A stretch of DNA of 20,477 nt, from contig DCSM01000175.1 in assembly GCA_002325605.1 (NCBI GenBank), forward strand, positions 1 to 20,477, given 5' to 3'. Below the pieces are notes generated by a model. The model was given only the letters and a program-made list of their open reading frames with translations. It searched no databases and was not told the DNA's origin. Positions within the stretch are counted from its first letter, which is position 1; the number at the start of each line of letters is the position of its first letter. Origin of the DNA: Chloroflexaceae bacterium UBA1466. GTDB lineage: Bacteria > Chloroflexota > Chloroflexia > Chloroflexales > Chloroflexaceae. Of the stretch, positions 1-7,442 are shown piece by piece. Made by a program: the position numbers and the translations under genes.

Positions 1-383
1 TCCCGCTCCCACCTTTGGCAATAAGTAGCCCAACCGCAACCGAAGCTAACCAACCTGCTGCGTTGCCTGAAACTTCACCTTCCCCCATGAATGCTGTTCC
101 TCCCGCCGAAGAGGAAGCAACTGCTACCCTTGCCATTGAAGCGACTGAAGTTCCTCTTCCCTCACCCATCCCAAGCGCAGAGCCAACAATTGAACCGCCA
201 CCTTCTCCCGTACCTTTGGCCACCCCTTTATCTGTACCTTCGCCGCCCAAAGAAGCAACTGCCCTTCCCAAATTGCCTCCCCCTGCGCTAGGAGCTTCCC
301 CACTTCCGCCGACCTTACCGCAACCTTCCCCTACTTCCCCGCCTGCTGCGCCAAGCTATCCTGAACCAAGCTCTTATCCCTAA
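1..383 (+). CDS. C-terminal part of a Pro/Ser/Thr-rich protein (partial)
   Basis: The frame is open to the left edge and ends at the TAA at 381-383, so only the C-terminus of a longer protein is visible. The visible part is almost entirely Pro, Ser, Ala, Thr, Leu and Glu, with many PSP, PPP and PSPVP-like runs and no recognisable domain. It looks like a disordered linker or a wall/periplasm-spanning tail rather than a catalytic region. An internal TTG at 15 is in frame but has no ribosome binding site and is not proposed as the start. The gene converges on corA, whose stop is 13 bases away. Its function cannot be told from this end. Confidence 0.6.
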   Translation, partial: PLPPLAISSPTATEANQPAALPETSPSPMNAVPPAEEEATATLAIEATEVPLPSPIPSAEPTIEPPPSPVPLATPLSVPSPPKEATALPKLPPPALGASPLPPTLPQPSPTSPPAAPSYPEPSSYP

Positions 384-395
384 AGCCCAAAGTTG

Positions 396-1361
396 TTATA
401 ACCAACGCTGCTGCCGAAAATAGAAAACCAGCCCCGCACTGATACAAACCATCAGAGCAAGGGCAAAAGGATAACCAATTTGCCATTGCAGTTCAGGCAT
501 AAATTGAAAATTCATGCCGTAAATGCCTGCAATCAGGGAGTTTGACATTAAGATAATCGAAGCTATCGTCAGTAATTTAACAATTTGATTGAGTTTGTTG
601 GATTGTAAAGAAAGATAACTATCCAAAGCACTAGAGAGCAGATCTCGATAGGTATCCGTACTCTCTGTGATTCGTACAATATGATCGTAAACATCCTGAA
701 GGTAAACCACATCTTTGGATTTGAAGATGGTCAATTGGCGACGCAGGAGAACATTCAAAACGTCGCGTTCGGGAGCCAAAATCCGCCTTAAACCTAAGAT
801 TTCCTTCTTGAGCGCAAAAATCTGTTGAATCGCATCATCATCATGGTTTCTGAAGATTTCATCTTCGAGATCTTCTACCTGTTCAGCAATTTTATCAATC
901 ATTGGGAAATAATCATCCACCACTGCATCCAAAAGCGAGTGGACTAACGCGCCAACTGAATGATGCACAGGGCTGTTTGGCAATTGCCAACGTTCCAAAG
1001 TCTCTTGAATCTGGTGAATCTGGCCCTGATGAATCGTTACGAGATAATTTGCTCCAATGAAAAGGTGAAAAGGTAACGCGATAATTTTTTGATTTTGTGA
1101 ATCATAGAAGGTGCTATAGAAAACGATAGAATAATAATCGCGGTGAACATCAACTTTCGGACGTTCGCCCGTGCGGATAGCATCTTCAAGCGCAAGCGGG
1201 TGAAAATCAAAAACCCCTTTTAAGAAGGCCAAGTCATCATCCGTTGGGTCGCCGATGTCAAGCCACGTTATACTTTCCTTTTCGGCTAAAATACATTCAA
1301 GGGCCAGCGAATCTTGGTCGGTTTGGAAAGCAGAATTCTGAAAGATGGTGAAGGAGCGCAT
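396..1361 (-). CDS. corA: CorA-family magnesium/divalent cation transporter
   Basis: 321 residues, a normal length for CorA. The long N-terminal part is the cytoplasmic alpha/beta domain followed by a charged helix. The C-terminus carries the family signature Tyr-Gly-Met-Asn (GMN at about residues 282-284), followed by a short MPEL loop and a last hydrophobic segment ending in the basic QQRWL tail. Two closely spaced C-terminal membrane helices around the GMN loop are the hallmark of this pentameric Mg2+ channel of the cytoplasmic membrane; Co2+ or Ni2+ transport is possible in some members. It lies downstream of the pst operon on the same strand, but the pst terminator at 1411-1444 separates them, so it probably has its own promoter. 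The ATG at 1361 is preceded by only a weak GGCGAG ribosome binding site. Family confident, ion specificity not. Confidence 0.9.
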   Translation of the reverse strand: MRSFTIFQNSAFQTDQDSLALECILAEKESITWLDIGDPTDDDLAFLKGVFDFHPLALEDAIRTGERPKVDVHRDYYSIVFYSTFYDSQNQKIIALPFHLFIGANYLVTIHQGQIHQIQETLERWQLPNSPVHHSVGALVHSLLDAVVDDYFPMIDKIAEQVEDLEDEIFRNHDDDAIQQIFALKKEILGLRRILAPERDVLNVLLRRQLTIFKSKDVVYLQDVYDHIVRITESTDTYRDLLSSALDSYLSLQSNKLNQIVKLLTIASIILMSNSLIAGIYGMNFQFMPELQWQIGYPFALALMVCISAGLVFYFRQQRWL

Positions 1362-1410
1362 ATTCTCGCCAAGCTAAAGTTAGGAAAAACGAATCCCTCA
1401 GATTATAACA

Positions 1411-1444
1411 CCAAAAACCCTTGCAGCTTTGAAGCCTGCAAGGG
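1411..1444 (-). terminator. Intrinsic terminator of the pst operon
   Basis: Arms CCCTTGCAG (1418-1426) and CTGCAAGGG (1436-1444) pair perfectly over 9 bp. A short inner CTT/AAG pairing extends the stem next to one bulged base. Read on the minus strand, the hairpin is followed at once by TTTTTGG, the classical Rho-independent arrangement. It sits 30 bases after the stop of the last pstB gene and before corA, so it ends the phosphate operon. Confidence 0.8.
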
Positions 1445-1474
1445 TCTGTGAAAGAACGTAAAGGCCTTATTTTT

Positions 1475-2335
1475 CTAGCCAAAACGCCCTGAAATATAAT
1501 CTTCCGTGCGCTTATCTTGCGGATTCGTAAAGATTTGATCCGTCGGGCCCGCTTCAATCAATTCTCCCGCTCTAGTTTCGGCATTCATGAGCAAAAAAGC
1601 GGTTTCATCAGAGACGCGAGCCGCTTGTTGCATACTATGCGTTACGATGATGATTGTAAATTCTTGACGCAATTCAAACATCGTTTCTTCGATTTTCAGC
1701 GTTGAAATCGGGTCCAGAGCCGAGGCTGGCTCATCCATTAAAATCACTTCGGGCTTAGGGGCAATCGTGCGAGCGATACAAAGCCGTTGCTGTTGGCCGC
1801 CTGAAAGCCCCAGCCCCGAATGATTTAGCCGATCTTTGACTTCATTCCACAGCGCCGCTTGGTGCAAAACCTCTTCCACCCGCTCGGCAATCCGCTTTTT
1901 ATCTTTCCAACCAGCCACGCGCAACCCGTAAGCCACATTGTCAAAAATAGACAGCGTAAAAGGATTGGGGCGTTGAAAGACCATCCCAACGCGCCGCCGC
2001 AAAAGCAAGGGGTCGGTGAAAGGCCCATAAATATCCTGCCCATCGAGGAAAATGCGGCCCGCCGCTCGTGCTGTGGGATTCTGGTCGTGCATCCGGTTTA
2101 TGGCTCGCAGAAAAGTTGATTTTCCGCAACCAGAAGGGCCAATAAGCGCCGTTATCGAGCGTTCTTTGATTGCCAAGCTTAGATCATTGAGAGCTTGAAA
2201 CTTACCATAGTAAAAATCAAAGTGAAGCGCTTGAATCTTATTGCTCAAAGCCCCAACCGCTTCATTTTGATAGTTTGAAAACCGCGTTATCAGCGATGAG
2301 AAGATATTGGCCTGAATTTGTACTTCTTGAGTCAT
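1475..2335 (-). CDS. pstB: Phosphate ABC transporter ATP-binding protein PstB (second copy)
   Basis: ATPase subunit of the Pst phosphate importer, coupling ATP hydrolysis to phosphate uptake through PstC/PstA at the cytoplasmic membrane. Visible motifs are Walker A GPSGCGKST, the Q-loop region VFQRPNPF, the ABC signature LSGGQQQRLC, Walker B VILMDEPASALDP and the H-loop VTHSMQQAA. The frame runs upstream into the preceding pstB. I chose the ATG at 2335 because TAGGA, which overlaps the stop of the upstream gene, sits at good spacing; the ATG at 2338 is the alternative. The protein is about 286 residues, some 30 longer at the N-terminus than a usual PstB. It is a paralog of the adjacent pstB, not an identical duplicate: the signature motifs agree but the N-termini and many internal residues differ. 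Confidence 0.88.
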   Translation of the reverse strand: MTQEVQIQANIFSSLITRFSNYQNEAVGALSNKIQALHFDFYYGKFQALNDLSLAIKERSITALIGPSGCGKSTFLRAINRMHDQNPTARAAGRIFLDGQDIYGPFTDPLLLRRRVGMVFQRPNPFTLSIFDNVAYGLRVAGWKDKKRIAERVEEVLHQAALWNEVKDRLNHSGLGLSGGQQQRLCIARTIAPKPEVILMDEPASALDPISTLKIEETMFELRQEFTIIIVTHSMQQAARVSDETAFLLMNAETRAGELIEAGPTDQIFTNPQDKRTEDYISGRFG

Positions 2336-2342
2336 CATTTTC

Positions 2343-3134
2343 CTAACCAACACGCCCGCTAATATAATCTTGGGTTCGCAGATCTTGCGGAGCCGTGAAG
2401 ATTTGCAAGGTTTCGCCCTCTTCAACCATTAGCCCCCTGGGTCGCGCCACACTCGTGTCAACCATAAAAACCAACGTCCGATCTGAAATGCGGGCGGCCT
2501 GTTGCATATTATGCGTTACAATTACGACTGTATATTGTTGCTTGAGTTCTAACAGCAAGTCTTCGATTTTCAAAGTCGAAATGGGATCAAGGGCGGCACA
2601 GGGTTCATCGAGCAGGATGACTTCTGGCTCCAGGGCAATCGTGCGCGCAATACAGAGTCGTTGTTGTTGTCCGCCCGAAAGAGCTAAACTCGATTCGCGC
2701 AATTTATCCTTGACTTCATCCCACAGCGCGGCGCGGCGCAAGCTGGCTTCCACCCGCTCCGCAAGCTCCTTTTTTGGGCGGCCTTCCAATTTCAGCCCAA
2801 TCGCAACATTTTGCTCAATCGAGAGCATCCGCAAGGGATTAGGCTGCTGAAAAACCATTCCAATGCGTCTTCTGACAGCCTGGGGTTCCATTTCACGCCC
2901 ATAAAGATTCTGCTCACCGAGCAAAACCTTCCCTTCCACCCGTGCGCCAGGGATATTTTCGTGCAACCGATTGATACACCGAATCACGGTAGACTTGCCG
3001 CAGCCAGAAGGCCCAATCATTGCGGTAATCGCACGCGAGGCAAAAGTAGTGTTTACGGGAGCAACGGCTTGAAAAGAACCATAAAAAGGCTTGAGGTCTT
3101 GCAAATGAATACTATTTGCTTCGTTTTTTGCCAT
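2343..3134 (-). CDS. pstB: Phosphate ABC transporter ATP-binding protein PstB (first copy)
   Basis: 263 residues, the usual PstB length. Walker A is GPSGCGKST, followed by VFQQPNPL in the Q-loop region, signature LSGGQQQRLC, Walker B VILLDEPCAALDP and the switch histidine in VTHNMQQAA. The N-terminal FYGSFQAV segment also fits PstB. It lies 18 bases after pstA and its stop overlaps the ribosome binding site of the second pstB, so the two ATPases are co-translated. Having two intact pstB genes in one operon is less common than one; they may form a heterodimer or serve different conditions (inference). No phoU gene follows. Confidence 0.92.
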   Translation of the reverse strand: MAKNEANSIHLQDLKPFYGSFQAVAPVNTTFASRAITAMIGPSGCGKSTVIRCINRLHENIPGARVEGKVLLGEQNLYGREMEPQAVRRRIGMVFQQPNPLRMLSIEQNVAIGLKLEGRPKKELAERVEASLRRAALWDEVKDKLRESSLALSGGQQQRLCIARTIALEPEVILLDEPCAALDPISTLKIEDLLLELKQQYTVVIVTHNMQQAARISDRTLVFMVDTSVARPRGLMVEEGETLQIFTAPQDLRTQDYISGRVG

Positions 3135-3152
3135 GATCTTTTACTCTTTTGG

Positions 3153-4022
3153 CTACTTTAACCGACTCCGAGTTGCCCAGCGCGCTAAGAGATTAACGCT
3201 CAAAACTAAGCCCGTGAGAACTAAAGCTGTGCCCCAAGCCAGATCGTTGAGTTCAGGAAAAGGCATTTCAGTATATTTGTAGGTCAAAAGGGGCAGCGCA
3301 GCCAGCGGCTCTAAGAGGCTATAACCGAGATTATTGTTGCCCAAAACGGTCAAAAGCAACGGAGCCGTTTCGCCCGTCGCACGGGCAAAAGCCAACAAAG
3401 CCCCCGTTACAATGCCACTGGTCGCGGCGGGCAGGACAACCGTAAACGTCGTTTTCCACTTAGGTGTACCCAACGCAATAGCCGCTTCGCGCACCGTATG
3501 TGGCACAAGTTTCAAAATCTCTTCGGTTGTCCGCGTAATGACGGGAATCATCAAGACCGCCAACGCCACGCTTCCTGCTAAACCTGAGAACTGTTTGGTC
3601 CTTTGAACAATCAAAATGTAAGCCACAACGCCAACTACGATTGAGGGCGCAGCACTGAGAACATCGGTGGCGAAACGCACAGTAGTAGCTACGCTGTTCG
3701 CTGGGTATTCAGCCAAGAAAACGCCAGCCAAAATCCCAATCGGGAGCGCAAAGAGCAGCGAGGCCCCAACAATTAGGATAGAGCCAACAATCCCGTGCAA
3801 CACGCCGCCTGCGCTTTGAACGTCGCCCGTCAAACTCATTTGGGGAGCTTTGTAGGCTTCGGTGAAAAAAGCCAAACTGAGCGAACTTGCACCACGGAAG
3901 ATAACATAGCCAAGGATGAGGAAAAGGGGAATTAAGGCGAGGATTGTCGCCCCAACCATTAGGCCGCGCATAAATTGGTCGACAATCTTGCGTTGCTTAT
4001 AGTTTGAAGCTTGCGTAATCAT
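3153..4022 (-). CDS. pstA: Phosphate ABC transporter permease PstA
   Basis: Membrane permease half of the Pst importer, working with PstC to form the phosphate channel. Several long hydrophobic segments are visible, including the N-terminal GATILALIPLFLILGYVIF. The EAAIALGTPKWKTTFTVVLP region is the conserved cytoplasmic EAA loop that contacts PstB. I chose the ATG at 4022 because it gives the classical 4-base ATGA overlap with the pstC stop, implying translational coupling; this makes about 289 residues, normal for PstA. An in-frame upstream start at 4061 would lie inside pstC and adds 13 unlikely residues. Confidence 0.92.
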   Translation of the reverse strand: MITQASNYKQRKIVDQFMRGLMVGATILALIPLFLILGYVIFRGASSLSLAFFTEAYKAPQMSLTGDVQSAGGVLHGIVGSILIVGASLLFALPIGILAGVFLAEYPANSVATTVRFATDVLSAAPSIVVGVVAYILIVQRTKQFSGLAGSVALAVLMIPVITRTTEEILKLVPHTVREAAIALGTPKWKTTFTVVLPAATSGIVTGALLAFARATGETAPLLLTVLGNNNLGYSLLEPLAALPLLTYKYTEMPFPELNDLAWGTALVLTGLVLSVNLLARWATRSRLK

Positions 4023-4999
4023 GCCCGAATCGTTCCTACAGGCCCGCGAGAAACTTGCCAAACCAAGAGGCGAGCCAAGATATTGAGAATAAGCGTAATT
4101 CCAAAGAGAACAAGGGCAATTAGAATCAGCGTTGACTCGTGAAGGCTATCGTTTGCATTCGGTAATTCGCTGGCAATTAACGCAGCAGCAGTGATTCCAG
4201 GCGCAAACAAAGAGTTTTCAATCGTGCTTTTTGCACTTCCAATGACCATCAAAGCGGCCATGGTTTCGCCCAACGCCCGGCCCAAACCCAACATAATTCC
4301 GCCCACGATGCCCGCCCGTGAATAGGGCAAAACGCCGTACCAGATCATCTCCCAGCGCGTGGCCCCAACGGCCAATAAGGCTTCGCGTTGGTGATTGGGC
4401 ACAACTGCTAGAATTTCGCGCGCAATGGCCGCGATTGTGGGCAAAATCATGATCGCCAGAATAATTCCTGCAACCATTACGCCGCGCCCTGCCGCAACTG
4501 GGCCCGCAAAAAGGGGCAGCCATTGCCCCACCGTGCTGGCTAAGGGCTTCGCAATTCCGCTTTTGAAGAAGGGAATGAAGACAAAAACGCCCCACATTCC
4601 ATAGATAACGCTTGGAATCGCTGCGAGTAATTCGATTAAGAAAGATAGTGGGTTGCGTAAGTGGAGAGGACACAGTTCAGAAAGAAAAACTGCGATGAGA
4701 ATGCCTAACGGGCCGGCCAGAGTCACTGCGATAAGAGAAGATACAAGCGTACCATAGATTGCAGGCATTGCGCCAAAGTTGTGTTTGACAGGATTCCAGC
4801 CCGTTTGGAAGAGAAAACCAAAGCCAAACCTATCGCGGGCTTCAGCCGACCCAGACCAAACAACATAACCAATGGCAAAAACTAACGTAATAACGACTAG
4901 GCCGAAAAACAAGGTGAGCCAGCCAAAAAGCAAATCCCCGTGTTGGGTTCGACGTTGCCAGACTTCGTAGAAGCTGGAATTTTCTTCTTTTTGTGACAT
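4019..4999 (-). CDS. pstC: Phosphate ABC transporter permease PstC
   Basis: 326 residues with multiple membrane helices, including a strong first one near residues 24-48 (GWLTLFFGLVVITLVFAIGYVV). The REALLAVGATRWEMIWYGVLP segment is the EAA loop typical of binding-protein-dependent permeases, and the FGAMPAIYGTLVSSLIA and LAAIPSVIYGMWGVFVF stretches match PstC. It pairs with PstA in the cytoplasmic membrane. Its TGA overlaps the pstA ATG. It begins about 90 bases after pstS, with a hairpin in the gap that probably lowers expression of the downstream genes relative to pstS. The ATG at 4999 has a modest AGAG ribosome binding site. Confidence 0.92.
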   Translation of the reverse strand: MSQKEENSSFYEVWQRRTQHGDLLFGWLTLFFGLVVITLVFAIGYVVWSGSAEARDRFGFGFLFQTGWNPVKHNFGAMPAIYGTLVSSLIAVTLAGPLGILIAVFLSELCPLHLRNPLSFLIELLAAIPSVIYGMWGVFVFIPFFKSGIAKPLASTVGQWLPLFAGPVAAGRGVMVAGIILAIMILPTIAAIAREILAVVPNHQREALLAVGATRWEMIWYGVLPYSRAGIVGGIMLGLGRALGETMAALMVIGSAKSTIENSLFAPGITAAALIASELPNANDSLHESTLILIALVLFGITLILNILARLLVWQVSRGPVGTIRA

Positions 5000-5040
5000 G
5001 TAGTACTCTTTGGGGACTTAGAAAGCCAAAACTTGGGGCA

Positions 5041-5064
5041 GGAGGTACTCCAGCGAGTACCCCC
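5041..5064 (-). other. Intercistronic hairpin between pstS and pstC
   Basis: GGTACTC and GAGTACC form a perfect 7-bp stem around a CAGC tetraloop, with further G/C pairing at the base broken by one mismatch. There is no T tract on the minus strand, so it is not a full terminator. Its place directly after pstS fits an mRNA-stabilising or partly terminating element that lets the binding protein be made in excess of the permease, as known in other binding-protein operons. Confidence 0.55.
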
Positions 5065-5087
5065 TAAAACACTTGAGAGAAGGCTTT

Positions 5088-6263
5088 TTATTTGGGCAAT
5101 TTAAAGGCTGGCTTACCTGCAACCTCAATTTGTGTCAATTTTTCAAGCGCTTTTTCGCGCACCGTTTCAGGCAAAGGTGCATAACCAAGCGCTTCAGCAT
5201 CTTTTGTGCCTTCAGTCAGCGACCAATAGAGGAAATCAGTCAGGGCCGTAGCTTTAGTCTTATCCGTCTGCTCTTTGGTGACCAAAATCCAGGTAAAACC
5301 CGCGATTGGATAGACTTTTTCACCTTCAGGGGGATTGATGATATTGACGCGCAAATCGGCGGGCATGGTCTTCAAAAAGCCCTCAGCCGCCGCGCTGGTG
5401 CTGGCCAAATTTGGCTCAACATATTCCCCTGCCGCATTTTTGATGGCCGGAGTCGGCAGTTTGTTAGCGGTAGCATAAATCAACTCGACGTAACCAATCG
5501 CGCCCTCCGTCTGTTTGATCGCCTGCGCTACGCCAGGATTCTTCTCGCCGCCAATGCCCACGGGCCACTCTACACTATCGCCCGTTCCCACTTTAGTTTG
5601 CCAATCTTTGCTCACACTACTGAGATAATTAGTGAAAATGCTGGTTGTACCTGAGCCATCAGAGCGATGCACAACCGTAATTGCTTCATCTGGTAATTCT
5701 ACACCAGGGTTTTCTTTGGCAATTGCTGAAGCATTCCATTTTGTGATCTTGCCAAGAAAGATGTTAGCAAGCGTTTCGCCCGAAAACTGGATTTTCTCCA
5801 GGTCAGGGAGGTTATAGGTAACGACAACAGCCCCTAAAACCGTAGGAATGTGAAAGACATCTTTCCCAAAAGTTTCAAGTTCTTCATCGCTGGCATATTT
5901 GTCGGTTCCGCCAAAATCAGTTGAGCCGCCAAAGAAATTTTTGCGGCCTTGGCCAGAGCCAACCGGTTGATAGTTTATTGCCACATCGGGCGCAACTCCT
6001 TTGTAGCTCTCAATCCATTTTTGATAGATGGGGTCGGGGAAACTGGCTCCCGAAGCGGTTAATTTGGCTTTTACTGCACGAGGTTTGAAGGAATTAGTAG
6101 TTTTCGGCGCGGATTTTGGTTCAGCGGTCTCAGCTTCAACCGTAGGCTGGTCTTTTTTTGTCATATCTGTCGGGGCTGGCCCGCTTCCACAAGCGGGAGC
6201 AAGGAAAACTAACAATGCTAGGAAACAGAAGAAAACGATCTGGCGGTTTTTGGTTAGCGACAT
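5088..6263 (-). CDS. pstS: Phosphate-binding lipoprotein PstS
   Basis: 391 residues; the periplasmic or surface phosphate receptor of the Pst system. The N-terminus is a lipoprotein signal: a KNR basic start, a hydrophobic core and Cys25 in LAPAC-GSG, where the residue at -3 is Ala, slightly off the strict lipobox. A linker rich in Thr, Lys and Glu follows. The mature part begins with the PstS pattern LTASGASFPDPIYQKW, then GSGQGRKNF and STDFGGTDKYASDEEL, and RSDGSGTTSIFTNYLS, which carry the phosphate-coordinating Ser, Asp and Gly residues. It heads the pst operon, and a candidate Pho box lies 109-174 bases upstream. The ATG at 6263 has AAGGTG about 11 bases before it. Confidence 0.93.
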   Translation of the reverse strand: MSLTKNRQIVFFCFLALLVFLAPACGSGPAPTDMTKKDQPTVEAETAEPKSAPKTTNSFKPRAVKAKLTASGASFPDPIYQKWIESYKGVAPDVAINYQPVGSGQGRKNFFGGSTDFGGTDKYASDEELETFGKDVFHIPTVLGAVVVTYNLPDLEKIQFSGETLANIFLGKITKWNASAIAKENPGVELPDEAITVVHRSDGSGTTSIFTNYLSSVSKDWQTKVGTGDSVEWPVGIGGEKNPGVAQAIKQTEGAIGYVELIYATANKLPTPAIKNAAGEYVEPNLASTSAAAEGFLKTMPADLRVNIINPPEGEKVYPIAGFTWILVTKEQTDKTKATALTDFLYWSLTEGTKDAEALGYAPLPETVREKALEKLTQIEVAGKPAFKLPK

Positions 6264-6371
6264 AGCTGCTTTTGCACCTTTCTGTAAATTGGCTTACCAC
6301 AAAACGCAGCTTTCCTTACTCAAAGAAGCAAGAGCTATTTTGTGGCTAAGTTGGTCTATCACTCTCACAGC

Positions 6372-6437
6372 AGCATACTTGGCTTCTGTTAAGTAGTTTG
6401 GAAACTAAGATTAAGCTTACGTTAAAAAAGCGCTTAA
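6372..6437 (-). promoter_or_regulatory. Candidate Pho box and promoter of pstS
   Basis: Four TTAA cores start at 6389, 6411, 6422 and 6434 (plus-strand numbering), so they are spaced 22, 11 and 12 bases apart, close to one or two helical turns. Tandem repeats with an 11-base period upstream of pst genes are the layout of PhoB/PhoP operators. Read on the minus strand, the last TTAA is 11 bases before a TATGCT (6377-6372) that could be the -10 box, the spacing expected of an activator that replaces the -35 box. The Chloroflexota Pho consensus is not known to me, so this rests on spacing and position. Confidence 0.4.
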
Positions 6438-6484
6438 CAGCACGATTTCAAAGGGAATGATTTTTTGGGGCAAAAGAAAGACCT

Positions 6485-6988
6485 TCAAGAACGGCGATCT
6501 AACTCCCCCCGTTGCCAACGAATGTTGCCCCGTAAAAGCAGGTTTGAAGAGCGAAGTTTATAAGCTAAATCGCAAGCCAAGTTGTGCATCACAATGTAGC
6601 CAATTCGGGGGTTTGATTCCCAAAGTTCAACAATTTCACCCTCTTTTATCACCAATAACACACATGGATCAGTACTCGTGACCGTCGCGGACCGCGTTGC
6701 TCCATCTAATAAGACCATTTCACCAAAGCTTTGGCCTGCATAAAGAATGTTGATTGTTGCAGGACTTAGGTGGCCATCGCTTCCTCGCGTATTAAGCGAG
6801 ACACGCACGCAACCTTCATGGATAATAAACAATTCATCGCCGTCATCACCCTCATTAAAGATCACCTGTTCAGCATTGATTCGCCAAACCTTACAGAGGC
6901 TGGCCACCTGCAGCAATTCAGGGTCGCTCAAGCCACTGAAAATTTGAACCCGGCGTAGATTGTCCATCACTTTCAATCTACCGCTCAT
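6485..6988 (-). CDS. Solitary cyclic nucleotide-binding domain protein (CRP-like, no DNA-binding domain)
   Basis: 167 residues made almost wholly of one cNMP-binding beta-roll. The N-terminal helix region reads LRRVQIFSGLSDPELLQVA. EGDDGDELFIIHEGCVRVS follows, then the phosphate-binding cassette GEMVLLDGATRSATV at about residues 89-103, with the ligand-binding Glu90 and Arg99 both present. After the C-helix (VMHNLACDLAYKLRSSNLLLRG) the protein stops, so it lacks the helix-turn-helix of CRP/FNR regulators. It may sense cAMP or c-di-GMP and act through a partner protein. It is transcribed away from the ATPase gene at 7443, sharing a 454-base intergenic region. The ATG at 6988 has GGAGAG upstream. 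Binding of a ligand is likely but the output is unknown. Confidence 0.8.
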   Translation of the reverse strand: MSGRLKVMDNLRRVQIFSGLSDPELLQVASLCKVWRINAEQVIFNEGDDGDELFIIHEGCVRVSLNTRGSDGHLSPATINILYAGQSFGEMVLLDGATRSATVTSTDPCVLLVIKEGEIVELWESNPRIGYIVMHNLACDLAYKLRSSNLLLRGNIRWQRGELDRRS

Positions 6989-7041
6989 GGCAGCAACTCT
7001 CCATATAAATATAAAATAGCTTACGCAAATTTACCTGAGTC

Positions 7042-7047
7042 AGTATA
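7042..7047 (-). promoter_or_regulatory. Candidate extended -10 promoter of the cNMP-binding gene
   Basis: On the minus strand the sequence reads TGC-TATACT. The same TGC-TA...T arrangement occurs at the plus-strand promoters near 7374, 8663 and 20245, which supports it as a house style. No good -35 is seen at 16-18 bases; TTGCGA lies at 19. It sits 54 bases before the ATG at 6988. Confidence 0.35.
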
Positions 7048-7195
7048 GCATAAGGTAGCCCCCTTTTCGCAAACTATGACCTATATCAGGGTTAATTCAT
7101 TTAGCAAATCAATTTGTAAGGTTTGGTTCGGGAGGCCGTTTGTACAAATCATGCAAAAAGAACGACTCTGCAAGGGGAAAAGCAGCCTCGTTTTA

Positions 7196-7226
7196 GGCCC
7201 CAAGAAGGCCTAGCTTTCTTGGGGCC
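7196..7226. repeat. Perfect 11-bp inverted repeat (hairpin) in divergent region
   Basis: GGCCCCAAGAA (7196-7206) and TTCTTGGGGCC (7216-7226) are perfect complements around a 9-base loop. There is no T tract directly after it on either strand, so it is not an obvious terminator, and it lies upstream of the mapped-looking promoter at 7351-7379. It could be an operator, or the end of an untracked short transcript. Confidence 0.5.
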
Positions 7227-7350
7227 CAGCGCGCAGTTTTGGGGTTTTTAGCCCTTTCTAATGCCTTTTAGCGGATTTCAAATTTTGCACCAGCTTCTCT
7301 AAGCAAGGCAAACTGGGCTTTCAACCCAGGTTTTCTGCCGTTCAATGCGT

Positions 7351-7379
7351 TTGCACATATTTCATTCTTGTGCTACAAT
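7351..7379 (+). promoter_or_regulatory. Sigma-70-type promoter of the chlorosome cluster ATPase gene
   Basis: TTGCAC at 7351-7356 and TACAAT at 7374-7379 are separated by exactly 17 bases, with TGC directly before the -10. Expected transcription start is about 7386, giving a 5' leader of roughly 57 bases before the ATG at 7443. Confidence 0.65.
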
Positions 7380-7442
7380 GCGGCCCCGAGGGCTGTATAG
7401 GTGGGTGCTTCTCATAGCCCACATAATCTAAGAAAGGTATCA

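Larger units (their letters stand above)
6989..7442. other. Divergent intergenic region with promoters and a hairpin
   Basis: This is non-coding in all frames I can defend. It holds a candidate minus-strand extended -10 for the cNMP-binding gene (TGCTATACT, -10 at 7047-7042), a perfect TTTGTACAAA palindrome at 7139-7148 that could be a dimeric-regulator operator, a large hairpin at 7196-7226, and the plus-strand promoter at 7351-7379 for the ATPase gene. Confidence 0.55.

Noticed and set aside
1418..1444. Hairpin as a repeat element or transposon end
   Set aside because: It is a single copy in the window, and the stem followed by a T run after the last pst gene explains it as a terminator.
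1297..1557. 86-residue minus-strand frame spanning the end of pstB and the start of corA
   Set aside because: It crosses the pst terminator and overlaps both real genes. Its start resembles the upstream extension of the second pstB frame only because the 3' ends of the paralogous pstB genes are similar.
2395..2850. 151-residue open frame on the plus strand opposite pstB
   Set aside because: It is the antisense shadow of the conserved ABC ATPase sequence.
4218..4673. 151-residue minus-strand frame inside pstC
   Set aside because: It is an out-of-frame reading of pstC, whose own frame encodes a full permease.
5073..5654. 193-residue open frame on the plus strand opposite pstS
   Set aside because: pstS on the minus strand is unmistakable; this frame has no family features.
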